From: Methanolobus vulcani
Lineage (GTDB): Archaea; Halobacteriota; Methanosarcinia; Methanosarcinales; Methanosarcinaceae
DNA length: 64,000 nt
Direction: 5' to 3'
NCBI RefSeq assembly: GCF_006546655.1
Contig: NZ_VIAQ01000008.1
Location: 124,001 to 188,000, forward strand
The translations under genes were made by a program, and so were the position numbers. The notes beneath the pieces were generated by a model. The model had not been told where the DNA came from. It searched no databases and was given only the letters and a program-made list of their open reading frames with translations. Positions 8,209 to 17,800 of the stretch are shown piece after piece. How positions within the stretch are numbered: the stretch's first letter is position 1; each line of letters begins with the position of its first letter.

Positions 8209-9942
8209 ATGCAAAAAACTGAAAAAATTATCTCATTAGCACTATCTGTGCTAATTATCAGTTCAATACTCTTCTTACCGGCAACAGCTTCAGAAACCAG
8301 TGATGTGCAGCAGGAAAGAGTGTTTACGACAACCATGAGCGGATATACAACATTGGACGGAGGATTCCCCTCTCCTCTCGCATTCAATACAAGAGGGGGA
8401 GGTTATGTAATGACAAGCAATTGTTTCGATACACTTGTCTGGCCTGACCAGAATGGGGAATTTATAGGATTACTTGCTGAGTCATGGGAAAGCTCTAAAG
8501 ATGGTATTGAATGGACCTTTAATCTAAGAGAAAATGTCACATGGCATGACGGAGAACCTTTCACGGCAGAGGATGTTGTTTTTACTATCGATTACATGAA
8601 AGACAAATCTCTGGCCACTTCCATTGAGGCAAGCTGGTACTATACACATTTAATAGAAAGTACTGAAGCTCTTGATGAACACACGGTCTTGATAACACTT
8701 AACCAGCCTTATGCTGCATTTATTCCATTGGTTGCAGGTGTCATACCCATCATGCCAGAACATATATGGAAGGATATCCCCGACCCGAAGAAATATACGG
8801 AAAAGGAAGCTGCCATTGGTACAGGTCCCTTCATTCTTGAAGATTATGATATGGATCAGAAATCCTACAAGTTTTCTGCTAACAAGGATTACTTCCTTGG
8901 AGAACCTATCATTGACACGCTTATCTATATTCAAACATCCGATACTTTGCTTTCTCTGAAAACCGGGGAAATTGATGAGTCCAGTCTTACATTTGACCAG
9001 GTACAGGCTATTGAAGAATCGGACAATTTAAAAGTTATTAGTGGCCCGGGATATCGGGTTTATCGTCTCAGATTCAATATTCCTTCAAATACCATACTCA
9101 ATGATATAGATGTACGCAAAGCCATGTCTTATTCCCTTGATTGCGAAGACATAGAAAGCAGAGTGCTGCACGGAGGAGGAACTCCCGGTAATCCCGGATA
9201 TGTAGCACCGTACTCTAAATGGTATAACCCAAATGTAATGCAATATGCATATGATCCTGAAAAAGCAAACCAGATGCTTGACGAAGCTGGTTATCAGGAA
9301 AGAGATAAGGATGGTATCAGACTTGATGCTGAAGGCAACCGTCTGGAATTCCAGTTGTTACATTCTTCTGATCAGCAAAGCCAGAGACTTGCAGAACTCG
9401 TACAAACGTATCTGGAAGATATTGGAATCGGTATAGTTCTTAAATCAGGGGATATGCAGACTGTTGAAGGCCTGGTTAGCGAAGGTAACTTCGATCTGGC
9501 AATTCATATGCACGGCACAACAAATTATCCTGGAAGAATGTTGAATCCCCTACCCTCAATAACAGGATGGAACAATTCTGAATTCGTGGCTCTTGCAGAA
9601 GAGCAAATCGTAACAGTAGATGAGGAAAAGCGTAAGGAACTTGTGAATCGTATGCAAGTTCTCATAGCCGATGAAGTACCCACTATTCCCATAATGTACA
9701 AGGACCTCTTTAGTGCCTGTAACCAGGATACGATTGACGGTTTTTTCTATACACCCGACGGCATAGCCGGTGGTTCATTTATGGAATGTAACAAGCTTGT
9801 CTTCATTTACGGAACCTGGAACGGCGAAAGTACGGAAGCTGCAGAAGACATCAGCACCAATTCTGCTGATGGCATAGGCATCCTCGGTTCGGCAGCTGTG
9901 CTTTTATGTGTCTTTTTATTAAGGAGAGACAAAAAACTGTAA
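8209..9942 (+). CDS. family-5 solute-binding protein of a peptide/nickel-type ABC importer (copy 2)
   Basis: 577-residue paralogue of the preceding gene, colinear over its full length including the signal peptide and the C-terminal membrane anchor. The strongest conservation is in blocks such as NVTWHDGEPFTA and NLKVISGPGY. Differences are concentrated in scattered stretches such as the segments after PSPLAF and NKDYFLGEP. A good ribosome binding site (AGGAGG) precedes the ATG. It arose by tandem duplication and is kept intact, so both copies are presumably used. The gene lies 34 bases after copy 1 and is translationally close to the first permease. Confidence 0.88.
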   Translation: MQKTEKIISLALSVLIISSILFLPATASETSDVQQERVFTTTMSGYTTLDGGFPSPLAFNTRGGGYVMTSNCFDTLVWPDQNGEFIGLLAESWESSKDGIEWTFNLRENVTWHDGEPFTAEDVVFTIDYMKDKSLATSIEASWYYTHLIESTEALDEHTVLITLNQPYAAFIPLVAGVIPIMPEHIWKDIPDPKKYTEKEAAIGTGPFILEDYDMDQKSYKFSANKDYFLGEPIIDTLIYIQTSDTLLSLKTGEIDESSLTFDQVQAIEESDNLKVISGPGYRVYRLRFNIPSNTILNDIDVRKAMSYSLDCEDIESRVLHGGGTPGNPGYVAPYSKWYNPNVMQYAYDPEKANQMLDEAGYQERDKDGIRLDAEGNRLEFQLLHSSDQQSQRLAELVQTYLEDIGIGIVLKSGDMQTVEGLVSEGNFDLAIHMHGTTNYPGRMLNPLPSITGWNNSEFVALAEEQIVTVDEEKRKELVNRMQVLIADEVPTIPIMYKDLFSACNQDTIDGFFYTPDGIAGGSFMECNKLVFIYGTWNGESTEAAEDISTNSADGIGILGSAAVLLCVFLLRRDKKL

Positions 9943-9964
9943 AATGCAAAGGAGACATACGGCA

Positions 9965-10960
9965 ATGAACAGGAAAAAAACAGGATATATATTGTCCAGA
10001 GGAATGGAATATGCCTTTACATTCTTTTTGATCATTGCCATTAATTTTTTTCTTCCACGTATAATGCCAGGTGGTCCGTTGCTCATCATCACAGGAAGCC
10101 AGAATGCAGATTTGCCGGTTGTTCTGGACGAAGAGACAAAGTACAAACTAATGGACTACTATAACCTCAACGACCCACTTCACATTCAATTCATACATTA
10201 TCTGGCAGATGCTGCACACCTTGATTTTGGATATTCCTTTTTATACAATGTTCCGGTAATGGATATCATTCTTGGAAGACTGTCCAGGACAATCCTGCTT
10301 ATGGGGTCAGCATTGGTTTTCTCAACGATTTTTGGCATAGTACTGGGAATTGAATCCGGATGGAAACGAGGAAGTAAACTCGATAATGCATTGCTTACGA
10401 TAGTGCCCGTATTCAGGTCCATGCCTGCATTTTTCCTTGGAGCCATTATGATATTTATATTTGGATACAGAATGGGGTGGTTCCCATTGTCTGGTGCTCT
10501 CACCCCATACATGGATTATGCAGGCATGTTTGATCACGCAAGTGACATCCTTTCCCATCTAACATTACCCATGCTTTGTCTTTCGGCTTTCGAAATGCCA
10601 GGAACGTACCTGCTTATGAGGAATGTCTGTGTCCAGCAACTGGAAAGACCTTATGTCCTTATGGCTACTGCCAGAGGACTGAAGGACAGAAGTATCAAAA
10701 AACATGTGCTTATCAATTCTATTGCACCTGTGATAAATCAGATAGCTGCTATGCTGGGATTCATGGTAGGGGGTGCTGTGTTCATAGAAACTGTTTTTTC
10801 ATACCCTGGCATGGGAATGCTTGTCTATAGCTCATTTATTGAGAGGGACTACCCTGTACTTCAGGGAGCTTTCATAGTCATATCACTTTGCGTGCTGGCT
10901 TGTAACTATGCTGCAGATATCACATGTTCATATATCGATGGCAGGGCAGGGCAGGGATGA
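9965..10960 (+). CDS. ABC importer permease, DppB/NikB type
   Basis: 331-residue inner-membrane permease (six membrane segments) of the binding-protein-dependent transporter family. The EAA loop, the contact to the ATPase, lies around residues 215-235 (ARGLKDRSIKKHVLINS). I prefer the ATG at 9965, which follows AAAGGAG by a normal distance, over an upstream ATG at 9944. It pairs with the next permease to form the channel. Peptide, nickel and metallophore importers share this family, so the substrate is open. Confidence 0.9.
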   Translation: MNRKKTGYILSRGMEYAFTFFLIIAINFFLPRIMPGGPLLIITGSQNADLPVVLDEETKYKLMDYYNLNDPLHIQFIHYLADAAHLDFGYSFLYNVPVMDIILGRLSRTILLMGSALVFSTIFGIVLGIESGWKRGSKLDNALLTIVPVFRSMPAFFLGAIMIFIFGYRMGWFPLSGALTPYMDYAGMFDHASDILSHLTLPMLCLSAFEMPGTYLLMRNVCVQQLERPYVLMATARGLKDRSIKKHVLINSIAPVINQIAAMLGFMVGGAVFIETVFSYPGMGMLVYSSFIERDYPVLQGAFIVISLCVLACNYAADITCSYIDGRAGQG

Positions 10961-11787
10961 AAATGCACAAAAGAATAATTTCAGAGGGAATTAAAAGTCC
11001 AAAAGGAACTGTCGGGCTCATCATGCTATCTTTATTTATTTCAATGGCCTTTGCAGCCCCAATGCTTGCACCCTATTCCCCTTCGGATGTATCAAGCAGC
11101 CCTTTACTTGCTCCTGACGGAGATCATCTGTTGGGTACTGACGATGTAGGCAGGGACATATTCAGCAATTTACTCTACGGTGCAAGGACATCACTTACTG
11201 TTGCTTTTGTAGTCTCTCTCGGAGTTTTGGTGATTGGTACTCTTGCAGGGGTATTTTCAGGATACACTGGCGGCAAAATTGACAGGGTGATGATGCGGGG
11301 AGTAGACATATTCCTGATGATACCTGACCTGCCACTCATCCTCATCCTTGCAGCCTACTTACGCCCTAGCATATGGAACATTATATTCATTCTCACTATC
11401 ATGGGCTGGCCAGTGGGGGCCAGGATCACACGAGCACAGACAAGGACACTAAGGATATCCGGACACGTTGATTTTGCCAGGGTATCCGGAGCCATGGATT
11501 GGTACGTTATCAAAAAACACATAATTCCGGATCTTTACCCGATCATGATCACCACCGTTGTTATGCAATCTATCCGGGCCATTCTCTCGGAATCAGGACT
11601 TGCATTCCTTGGTCTTGGAGATCCTTCGTACCCGAGCTGGGGAACAATGATAAAATATGCAATTGCATACCCTTTAGTGTTCTTTACCGATGCCTGGATG
11701 TGGTGGCTGCTTCCTGCAGGGATATGCATTACAATGCTTGTTCTGGGCTTTGTTTTCATTGGACAGGCTATGGAAGGTGATAAATAA
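10957..11787 (+). CDS. ABC importer permease, DppC/NikC type
   Basis: 276-residue second permease subunit. It has an N-terminal membrane segment, then five further ones, with the EAA loop near residues 165-195 (RVSGAMDWYVIKKHIIPD). The start at 10957 gives the ATGA overlap with the previous stop codon that is typical of translationally coupled subunits; GGGCAGGG is the ribosome binding site. It forms a heterodimeric channel with the preceding gene product. Confidence 0.9.
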   Translation: MKMHKRIISEGIKSPKGTVGLIMLSLFISMAFAAPMLAPYSPSDVSSSPLLAPDGDHLLGTDDVGRDIFSNLLYGARTSLTVAFVVSLGVLVIGTLAGVFSGYTGGKIDRVMMRGVDIFLMIPDLPLILILAAYLRPSIWNIIFILTIMGWPVGARITRAQTRTLRISGHVDFARVSGAMDWYVIKKHIIPDLYPIMITTVVMQSIRAILSESGLAFLGLGDPSYPSWGTMIKYAIAYPLVFFTDAWMWWLLPAGICITMLVLGFVFIGQAMEGDK

Positions 11788-12740
11788 TGACAGTACTTGA
11801 TGTCCAGGGACTAACAGTAGATTTTTCAACAAAGGGGGGCAAACATCACATTCTAAAGAATGTAGCCCTCAATATTGGTAAAGGCGAGATCGTGGGTTTA
11901 ATTGGTGAATCCGGCTCCGGTAAATCAACACTTGCTATGACTATTCTTGATATCAATTCCAAAAACAGGGAAATGTATGGAAATATTCGTTTCAGGGGTG
12001 AAGAACTCAGCAATATCAGCAAGGAAAGAATGCGAAAATTACGTGGCAAGCATATCGGTTTTGTTCCACAATCTTCTATGAACGCGCTCAATCCCCTTAT
12101 AAAAATTGAAAAACAGTTCACTGAAACCATAAAAACTCATACGGAAATGCCTGCGCAACAAATGTTTGAGCTGACCAGCAAAACACTGGAAATGGTAGCA
12201 ATTGATCCATCGAGAACAAACTCATTTCCCTATGAATTTAGTGGAGGGCAGCGCCAGAGAATAATGATAGCACTTTCTATGCTTCTTTCCCCGGAACTTA
12301 TCATCGCAGATGAACCCACGACTGCCCTGGATGCAACAGTACAGTCAAGAATTATTGATTTGCTGAAAGAAGTTGTAGAGCAAAAACATACTTCAATGCT
12401 TGTAATATCTCATGACCTGCATACCATTTCCAGAATTTGTGACAGGATATATATCATGTATGGAGGAAGAATCGTGGAGGTTGGCAGTACGGAACAAATA
12501 ATTCATCATCCAAAACATCCCTATACGCAAAAACTTCTTTCTTCTAGGATACCCTTGATGGCTGAGCCTGTGAAAGTAAAAGGCATATCCGGAAAACCAC
12601 CGTCTACCCTGATAAAGCATAGCAGATGTGAATTTCTGGAAAGGTGTGACAGGGCTTCAGTCATATGCGAGGCAAAAAGACCCCCGGAATGCATAGGCAA
12701 TGTAAGAGTAGCATGTCATTTTGGTGAAGGACATGAATGA
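11787..12740 (+). CDS. ABC importer ATPase, DppD/NikD type
   Basis: 317-residue ATP-binding subunit. Walker A is GESGSGKST, the signature is FSGGQRQR, Walker B is LIIADEP, and the switch His is in ISHDLH. The C-terminal tail (about 255-317) is the oligopeptide-type extension with four or five Cys (CEFLERC, VIC, PPEC, VAC), seen in Dpp/Opp ATPases and in some proteins binding a metal cluster. The start overlaps the previous stop (TAATG), with GGAAGGTG upstream. It works as a heterodimer with the next gene product. Confidence 0.92.
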   Translation: MTVLDVQGLTVDFSTKGGKHHILKNVALNIGKGEIVGLIGESGSGKSTLAMTILDINSKNREMYGNIRFRGEELSNISKERMRKLRGKHIGFVPQSSMNALNPLIKIEKQFTETIKTHTEMPAQQMFELTSKTLEMVAIDPSRTNSFPYEFSGGQRQRIMIALSMLLSPELIIADEPTTALDATVQSRIIDLLKEVVEQKHTSMLVISHDLHTISRICDRIYIMYGGRIVEVGSTEQIIHHPKHPYTQKLLSSRIPLMAEPVKVKGISGKPPSTLIKHSRCEFLERCDRASVICEAKRPPECIGNVRVACHFGEGHE

Positions 12741-13515
12741 GCAAGAACTTATAAGAATGGACAACCTCATCAAAGTGTTCAAAAAGAACTTTTTCTCCAG
12801 GAAAAGCTCAGATGTCGTAGCACTTGATGGAGTTTCTCTTTTGTTGAACAAGGGAGAGATACTTGGCATTATAGGGGAAAGTGGATGTGGCAAGACTACT
12901 CTGGCAAAATTGTTACTGGGACTTTTAAAGCCAGACTCTGGAACAATAACATTTGCAAATCTCAAGAATGCTGAATATGATGTTCGTAAACCTGTAGTTC
13001 AGGTTATCTTCCAGGACCCTTATGATTCTTTGAGTCATTTAATGACCATTGAAGAGATTGTGGCAGAGCCGTGTATCATAAAGCATGGAGAAGCATATGA
13101 TGCCGATAAAGTGTGCAAGGCTCTTGAATCCGTGGGCCTTACACCGACAGATGAATATCTGAATAAATATCCTCACACCCTCAGTGGTGGGCAGCGCCAG
13201 AGGGTGGCAATCGCCAGGGCTATAGTTACTGAACCTGACATTATAATAGCCGATGAACCCATATCAATGCTTGATGCTTCAATTGGAGTGGATATCCTTA
13301 ATCTCCTTCTTGATATGAATGAGAAAATGGGGGTTACTTTCCTGTTCATTACTCATGATATAGCCGCTGCTGCCTATATCTGTGACAATATCGCAGTGAT
13401 GAAAGAAGGAAAGGTAGTCGAGTATGGCACACGAAAACAGATAATCTCTGGATGTAGGCATAAGTACACATGCACATTGCTCTCCGCAGCGAGAGGGGAA
13501 AATGCGGTAATTTGA
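12733..13515 (+). CDS. ABC importer ATPase, DppF/NikE type
   Basis: 260-residue second ATPase subunit. Walker A is GESGCGKTT, the signature is LSGGQRQR, Walker B is IIIADEP, and the switch is ITHDIA. It is shorter than its partner because it lacks the Cys-rich C-terminal extension, which resembles NikE more than DppF. I take the ATG at 12733 (8-base overlap with the previous gene); in-frame TTG 12721 or GTG 12724 are alternatives. It is the last gene of the importer operon. Confidence 0.9.
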   Translation: MNEQELIRMDNLIKVFKKNFFSRKSSDVVALDGVSLLLNKGEILGIIGESGCGKTTLAKLLLGLLKPDSGTITFANLKNAEYDVRKPVVQVIFQDPYDSLSHLMTIEEIVAEPCIIKHGEAYDADKVCKALESVGLTPTDEYLNKYPHTLSGGQRQRVAIARAIVTEPDIIIADEPISMLDASIGVDILNLLLDMNEKMGVTFLFITHDIAAAAYICDNIAVMKEGKVVEYGTRKQIISGCRHKYTCTLLSAARGENAVI

Positions 13516-13706
13516 AGAACAAAATCAAGTGCTATTATTGGAACAATATGCTGAAAAAGCAAATAGTGATTTTCAATGACACACTTTCTTAAATTGTGCA
13601 AATAGTTTTTTCAGGCATAAGATGTTGATTTGAATTAGTAATCTAGTAGGCTGTTTTGCCGGCTCCGTCAAAAAACAAATCTATTTTTCAAACAGAGATT
13701 TAAGAT

Positions 13707-13776
13707 GTTATTGCAAATCGCAAGATTTATAATTAAGTTTGTCTATACAAAGCAATAGTTAGTTTCCAACCGTTTG
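13707..13776 (+). promoter_or_regulatory. promoter and operator of the CbiX/CfbA gene (shared regulon site 2)
   Basis: ATCGCAA (13717-13723), TATA box TTTATAATT (13726-13734) and operator AGTTAGTTTCCAACC followed by GTTTG (13757-13776). The spacing from TATA to operator is 31 bases. Only the outer half-bases of the dyad are symmetrical here (GTT/AAC), so this is a weaker palindrome than site 1. Confidence 0.65.
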
Positions 13777-13855
13777 TTTGCAACTGTTTAAGAGTATCAG
13801 ATACTTTGACCGGCATTCACAAGGAACTATCAGATAAATGCTGAAACCGAACACT

Positions 13856-13889
13856 ATAGCACAGAATCACTCTGGTAAACCTGTGCTAT
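13856..13889 (+). promoter_or_regulatory. hairpin in the CbiX/CfbA leader
   Basis: ATAGCACAG at 13856-13864 and CTGTGCTAT at 13881-13889 form a perfect 9-bp stem with a 16-base loop, 55 bases before the start codon. It lies in the roughly 185-base untranslated leader predicted from the TATA box. It could affect mRNA stability or be a ligand- or protein-binding leader element. Confidence 0.5.
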
Positions 13890-13943
13890 GTAACACTAAG
13901 GAATCAAAAAATAACATAAACATTAGATAAGGAAGGTACTATT

Positions 13944-14339
13944 ATGAGTGAAAAAATTGGAATTTTGGCTATTGGACACGGAAGCAGATTACCCTACAAC
14001 AACCAGGTTGTCACTGAGATCACTAATATGATATCAGAAGCTCACCCTGAATATATAGTAAAGACAGGCTTCATGGAAAACAGCAAACCTACAGTTGAAG
14101 AGGCACTAATGTCCTTTGAAGGCACAGGAGTAACAACAATAGCTGCTGCACCTGTATTCCTTGCATCAGGTATCCACATTACTATGGACATCCCTGCAGT
14201 TCTTGATCTGGATCCTGAGACAAATGAGGGGGAAGTCGAATTTGATGGACAGAAGGTCAAGATAGTCTATGCCAAACCCCTTGGAAGCGACAAGCTCATC
14301 GCAGATATTATCTTTAATAGAGTACAGGAAGCCCTTTAG
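13944..14339 (+). CDS. cfbA: small CbiX-type chelatase (sirohydrochlorin cobalto-/nickelochelatase, CfbA-like)
   Basis: 131-residue single-domain chelatase. Archaeal CbiX-S/CfbA inserts Ni2+ (coenzyme F430 route) or Co2+ (cobamide route) into sirohydrochlorin and acts as a homodimer. The two metal/substrate His residues are visible: His12 in AIGHGSR and His78 in ASGIHIT. The length is standard for the archaeal short form. AAGGAAGG precedes the ATG. It is alone in its transcript and shares promoter and operator with the ABC importer, the activase and the PadR operon, unlike a plain housekeeping copy. Whether a second copy exists elsewhere in the genome cannot be seen. Nickel and cobalt use cannot be told apart from sequence. 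Confidence 0.85.
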   Translation: MSEKIGILAIGHGSRLPYNNQVVTEITNMISEAHPEYIVKTGFMENSKPTVEEALMSFEGTGVTTIAAAPVFLASGIHITMDIPAVLDLDPETNEGEVEFDGQKVKIVYAKPLGSDKLIADIIFNRVQEAL

Positions 14340-14842
14340 TTGTGTCGCTTACGCGGCATTCTTTTTTGTTTTGATTATGGTTTTTATTGGAATTCAGATA
14401 TCAAGGTCAAACAGACCTGATCTTGCACTGGCCATATTTTTCTTAATATTATAAGATTACGCGCAATATCAAGTCGTGTCTGTAATTCACTGACTTTTCT
14501 TATAGGACTGCAAAATTATTTTTAATAAGAGAGGACGCAAACACTTTCACAATAAATCAATCACAATTATGTTGCTTGAATTTAATTTGCATTATATTTT
14601 GAAAAGAACAAAACTGCTAATAATAATTACCAAAGAAGAAGAGCTTTCTGTAAAGCTGTTTTGCAGTCGATGTAAAAAAACAAACCTATTTTTCATACTG
14701 AGATTCAAGATGTTATCACAAATCGTAAGATTTATAATTAAGTATCTCTATACGCAGTAACAGTTAGATTCCAACCGTTTTGTTTTAAACTATTGGTGGA
14801 TAATGAAAGATAATGTAAGATGCATTAACAAAGAGGCAGAAA
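14340..14842. other. intergenic region before the activase gene
   Basis: No gene. A T-rich stretch at 14361-14375 just after the chelatase stop may terminate its transcript. The second copy of the duplicated promoter block is at 14655-14787. Confidence 0.6.
14712..14782 (+). promoter_or_regulatory. promoter and operator of the tandem activase gene (shared regulon site 3)
   Basis: GTTATCA (14712-14718), ATCGTAA (14722-14728), TATA box TTTATAATT (14731-14739) and operator AGTTAGATTCCAACC followed by GTTTTG (14762-14782). The spacing from TATA to operator is 31 bases. Nearly all positions agree with site 2 because the whole block is duplicated. Confidence 0.68.
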
Positions 14843-17800
14843 ATGACAAGTCCTACTCCGAATAATGGAAGAAACACACGTGACTCTGTAGAATTAGATA
14901 AGATGCAAGATTCAGATCCAGAATATAGTCTGGGGATTGACATCGGTTATTCATCAGTGAAGATTGCGCTCATTGATGAAGATAATGATGTTGTTCATAC
15001 GGATTATGTCTTGCATAAAGGAAAGATCAAAGAGAAACTTAATCAAATTATTATAGAACTGTCGGAAAAGTATGATACTGGACCAATAGTAACCTGTGCA
15101 GTAACCGGTAGTGAAAGTAAGTTCTTATCTAACTATGGGGATGTAATTCATATAAACGATGTTTCTGCCCTTATCGAGGGTAGCATCTTAACGAATGAGA
15201 ATATTTGCTCCATAATAGAAATAGGTGGAGAAACTGCGAGATACATCACCGGTTTTGGAAAAAATACCAAATCTAATTTAGAGATTTCAATGAATTCAAA
15301 CTGTGCTGCTGGAACAGGTTCTTTTCTCGAAGAGCAAGTATCAAGGCTCGGTCTGGACATAGAGGATTATTCTTTTTATGCTGCCCAAAGCAAGTCCGTT
15401 CCAAGAATAGCCGGTAGATGCAGCGTTTTTGCAAAAACCGATGTTATTCATCATCAACAGGAAGGTGTTCCTGTAGAAGATATTCTGCAAGGGTTAGCTT
15501 ACGCAGTGGTGAGAAACTATAAGGGAGCTGTTATCAAGAGACTACCTCTGGAAAAACCACTCATTCTGACAGGCGGTGTAGCATTCAATAGAGCAATTGC
15601 CAATGCGTTAAAGGATATCCTGAAGCTTGATGATGATGAGCTTTTCATATCAGAAAAATGTGGAAATATTGCTGCAATCGGTGCAGCAGTGATTGCTAAA
15701 GAAAAGGATTTGAGAATAGACATCTCCAAAATACTGAACATCCTAAAGGATATGAGGATTTCTTCTACGTCAAAAGTCCAAACTGTTAATCTGCCTGCAT
15801 TGGGTCAATTTGGATTAGGTGACAGCGGGAACAAGCACATATGCAAAATCCCTGATAGTTGTAATGATATGACAAACTGCTATCTTGGTGTTGATATTGG
15901 ATCGACCAGTACAAATCTTGTATTGATCGATGAAATGAACGATATAATAGCTTACAGATATCTGAAAACACTTGGGAATCCGAAAAAAGCTGTAGTTGAA
16001 GGTTTAAAGGAATTGAGAGAGGAGTATGGTGACAGAGTAAATATAATTGGGGCAGGTACCACCGGTTCAGGAAGGTATATGATTGCAAAACTTATCGGAG
16101 CTGACCTTATAAAAGATGAGATTACAGCACAAGCAAAAGCGGCAGTTTCTATTGATAGCTCTGTTGATACGGTATTTGAGATAGGTGGCCAGGATTCCAA
16201 GTATATCAGTTTGAATGATGGCATAGTTACCGACTTCCAGATGAATAAAATATGTGCTGCCGGAACAGGCTCTTTCATTGAAGAACAAACAAACAAGTTC
16301 GACATCAATATAGATGAATTCGGTGAGATTGCATTAAAAAGCAATAAACCGGTTTATCTTGGGGAAAGATGCACTGTTTTTATAGAAACAAGCATTGCCG
16401 CCCACTTAGCCAGCGGAACCCGGATAGAAGACATTGCATCAGGACTTTGCTACTCGATAGCAAAAAATTACCTCAACAGGGTCGTAGGTCAGAAAAAAAT
16501 AGGGAACAGGATTTTTCTCCAGGGAGGTATTGCACACAACCAGGGAGTTGTAAACGCCTTCCAGGTGCTTACTGGAAAAGATATTGTCGTACCACCGTTC
16601 TTTAGTGTGACTGGTGCCTATGGAGTGGCTGTTTTGACAAAGGAGGAGATCGGATCGGCAAAGACCACCTTCAAAGGATTCAATATAGAGGAAAACTCCC
16701 TACAGGTAATTAATCCTGAAAAGCCAAATGTTGAATGCAAGGAGAAATCGGAATTTAATGAAATGGTAAATAAATTGATGTTTGAGGATTATGATGGATC
16801 AATAGATCAAAGTAAAAAGACCATTGGCCTTCCGAGAGCTCTTTTTACATATGGGATGTATCCGATGTTCAGTGCCTTTTTCAGGGAACTGGGTTATAAT
16901 GTCGTTCTGTCTGATCCTACCAGTGAAGAAACGATAAGACTTGGTCAGGAATATTCACTTGATGAAATGTGTTATCCTGTCAAACTGATCAATGGGCATG
17001 TTGCAGAGCTGGTAAATAAGAAGGTGGATTATATTTTTTTCCCGGACCTGTATACAGTTGTGCATCCGGGATCTCACACACGTCTGGATTTTGGCTGCCC
17101 CTATATGCAACTTGCATTTAAAATAGTTAACAGGGCAATGGAACTTGATAAAAAGGGTATAGAAATGCTTTCTCCTACCATAGGTTTTAGTCTGGGAGAA
17201 GAATTCATGAGAAACAGTTTCATGGCTCTTAGTAATCAGCTTGGAAAGAGTCCTGATGATACCATTAGTGCTCTTCAGAAGGGAATGCAGGGATTCCATG
17301 ATTTTGAGAAGAGGATGGAACAAATGGGAAAGGAAATTGTCAAAGGTCTCAAACCTGACGAAAAGGCGTTTATATTAATATCAAAAAGCTATGGAGTTGC
17401 TGATCCGGTATTGAATTTGTCCATCCCTGAAAAGCTTAAGGAGATGGGTTACAGGGCACTTCCATTTTACAACTTGCCCGAAGGCGATGTAGCTAATGAA
17501 CATCCTAATATGTACTGGCCTTTCGGCCAGCATATCCTTGAAGCAGCACAGGTTGTCAGAAGTCATCCCAATCTTTATGCAATACTCCTTACTCATCATG
17601 GCTGCGGCCCAGATACGGTATTTTCCCACTATTTCAGAGAAATAATGGCTGATAAACCCTATCTTAACATAGAGGTCGACGAACATTCTTCAGGAGTAGG
17701 TGTTACAACAAGACTTGAAGCTTTCGTGAACAGTTTACAAAATATTCCTACGGAAACAGCAGAAGATATGGATACTTATCTGTCTCAGCTGTCCCATACC

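Larger units (their letters stand above)
13516..13943. other. intergenic region with duplicated promoter block
   Basis: No gene. Bases 13650-13780 form a block that is repeated with few differences at 14655-14787, before the activase gene. The block carries the regulon promoter. A 9-bp hairpin follows in the leader at 13856-13889. Confidence 0.7.

Noticed and set aside
5116-13515. Firm call as nickel importer NikABCDE
   Set aside because: Family-5 binding proteins take peptides, Ni complexes or metallophores with similar sequences. The ligand cannot be read directly, so nickel or metal use is left as inference from the regulon.
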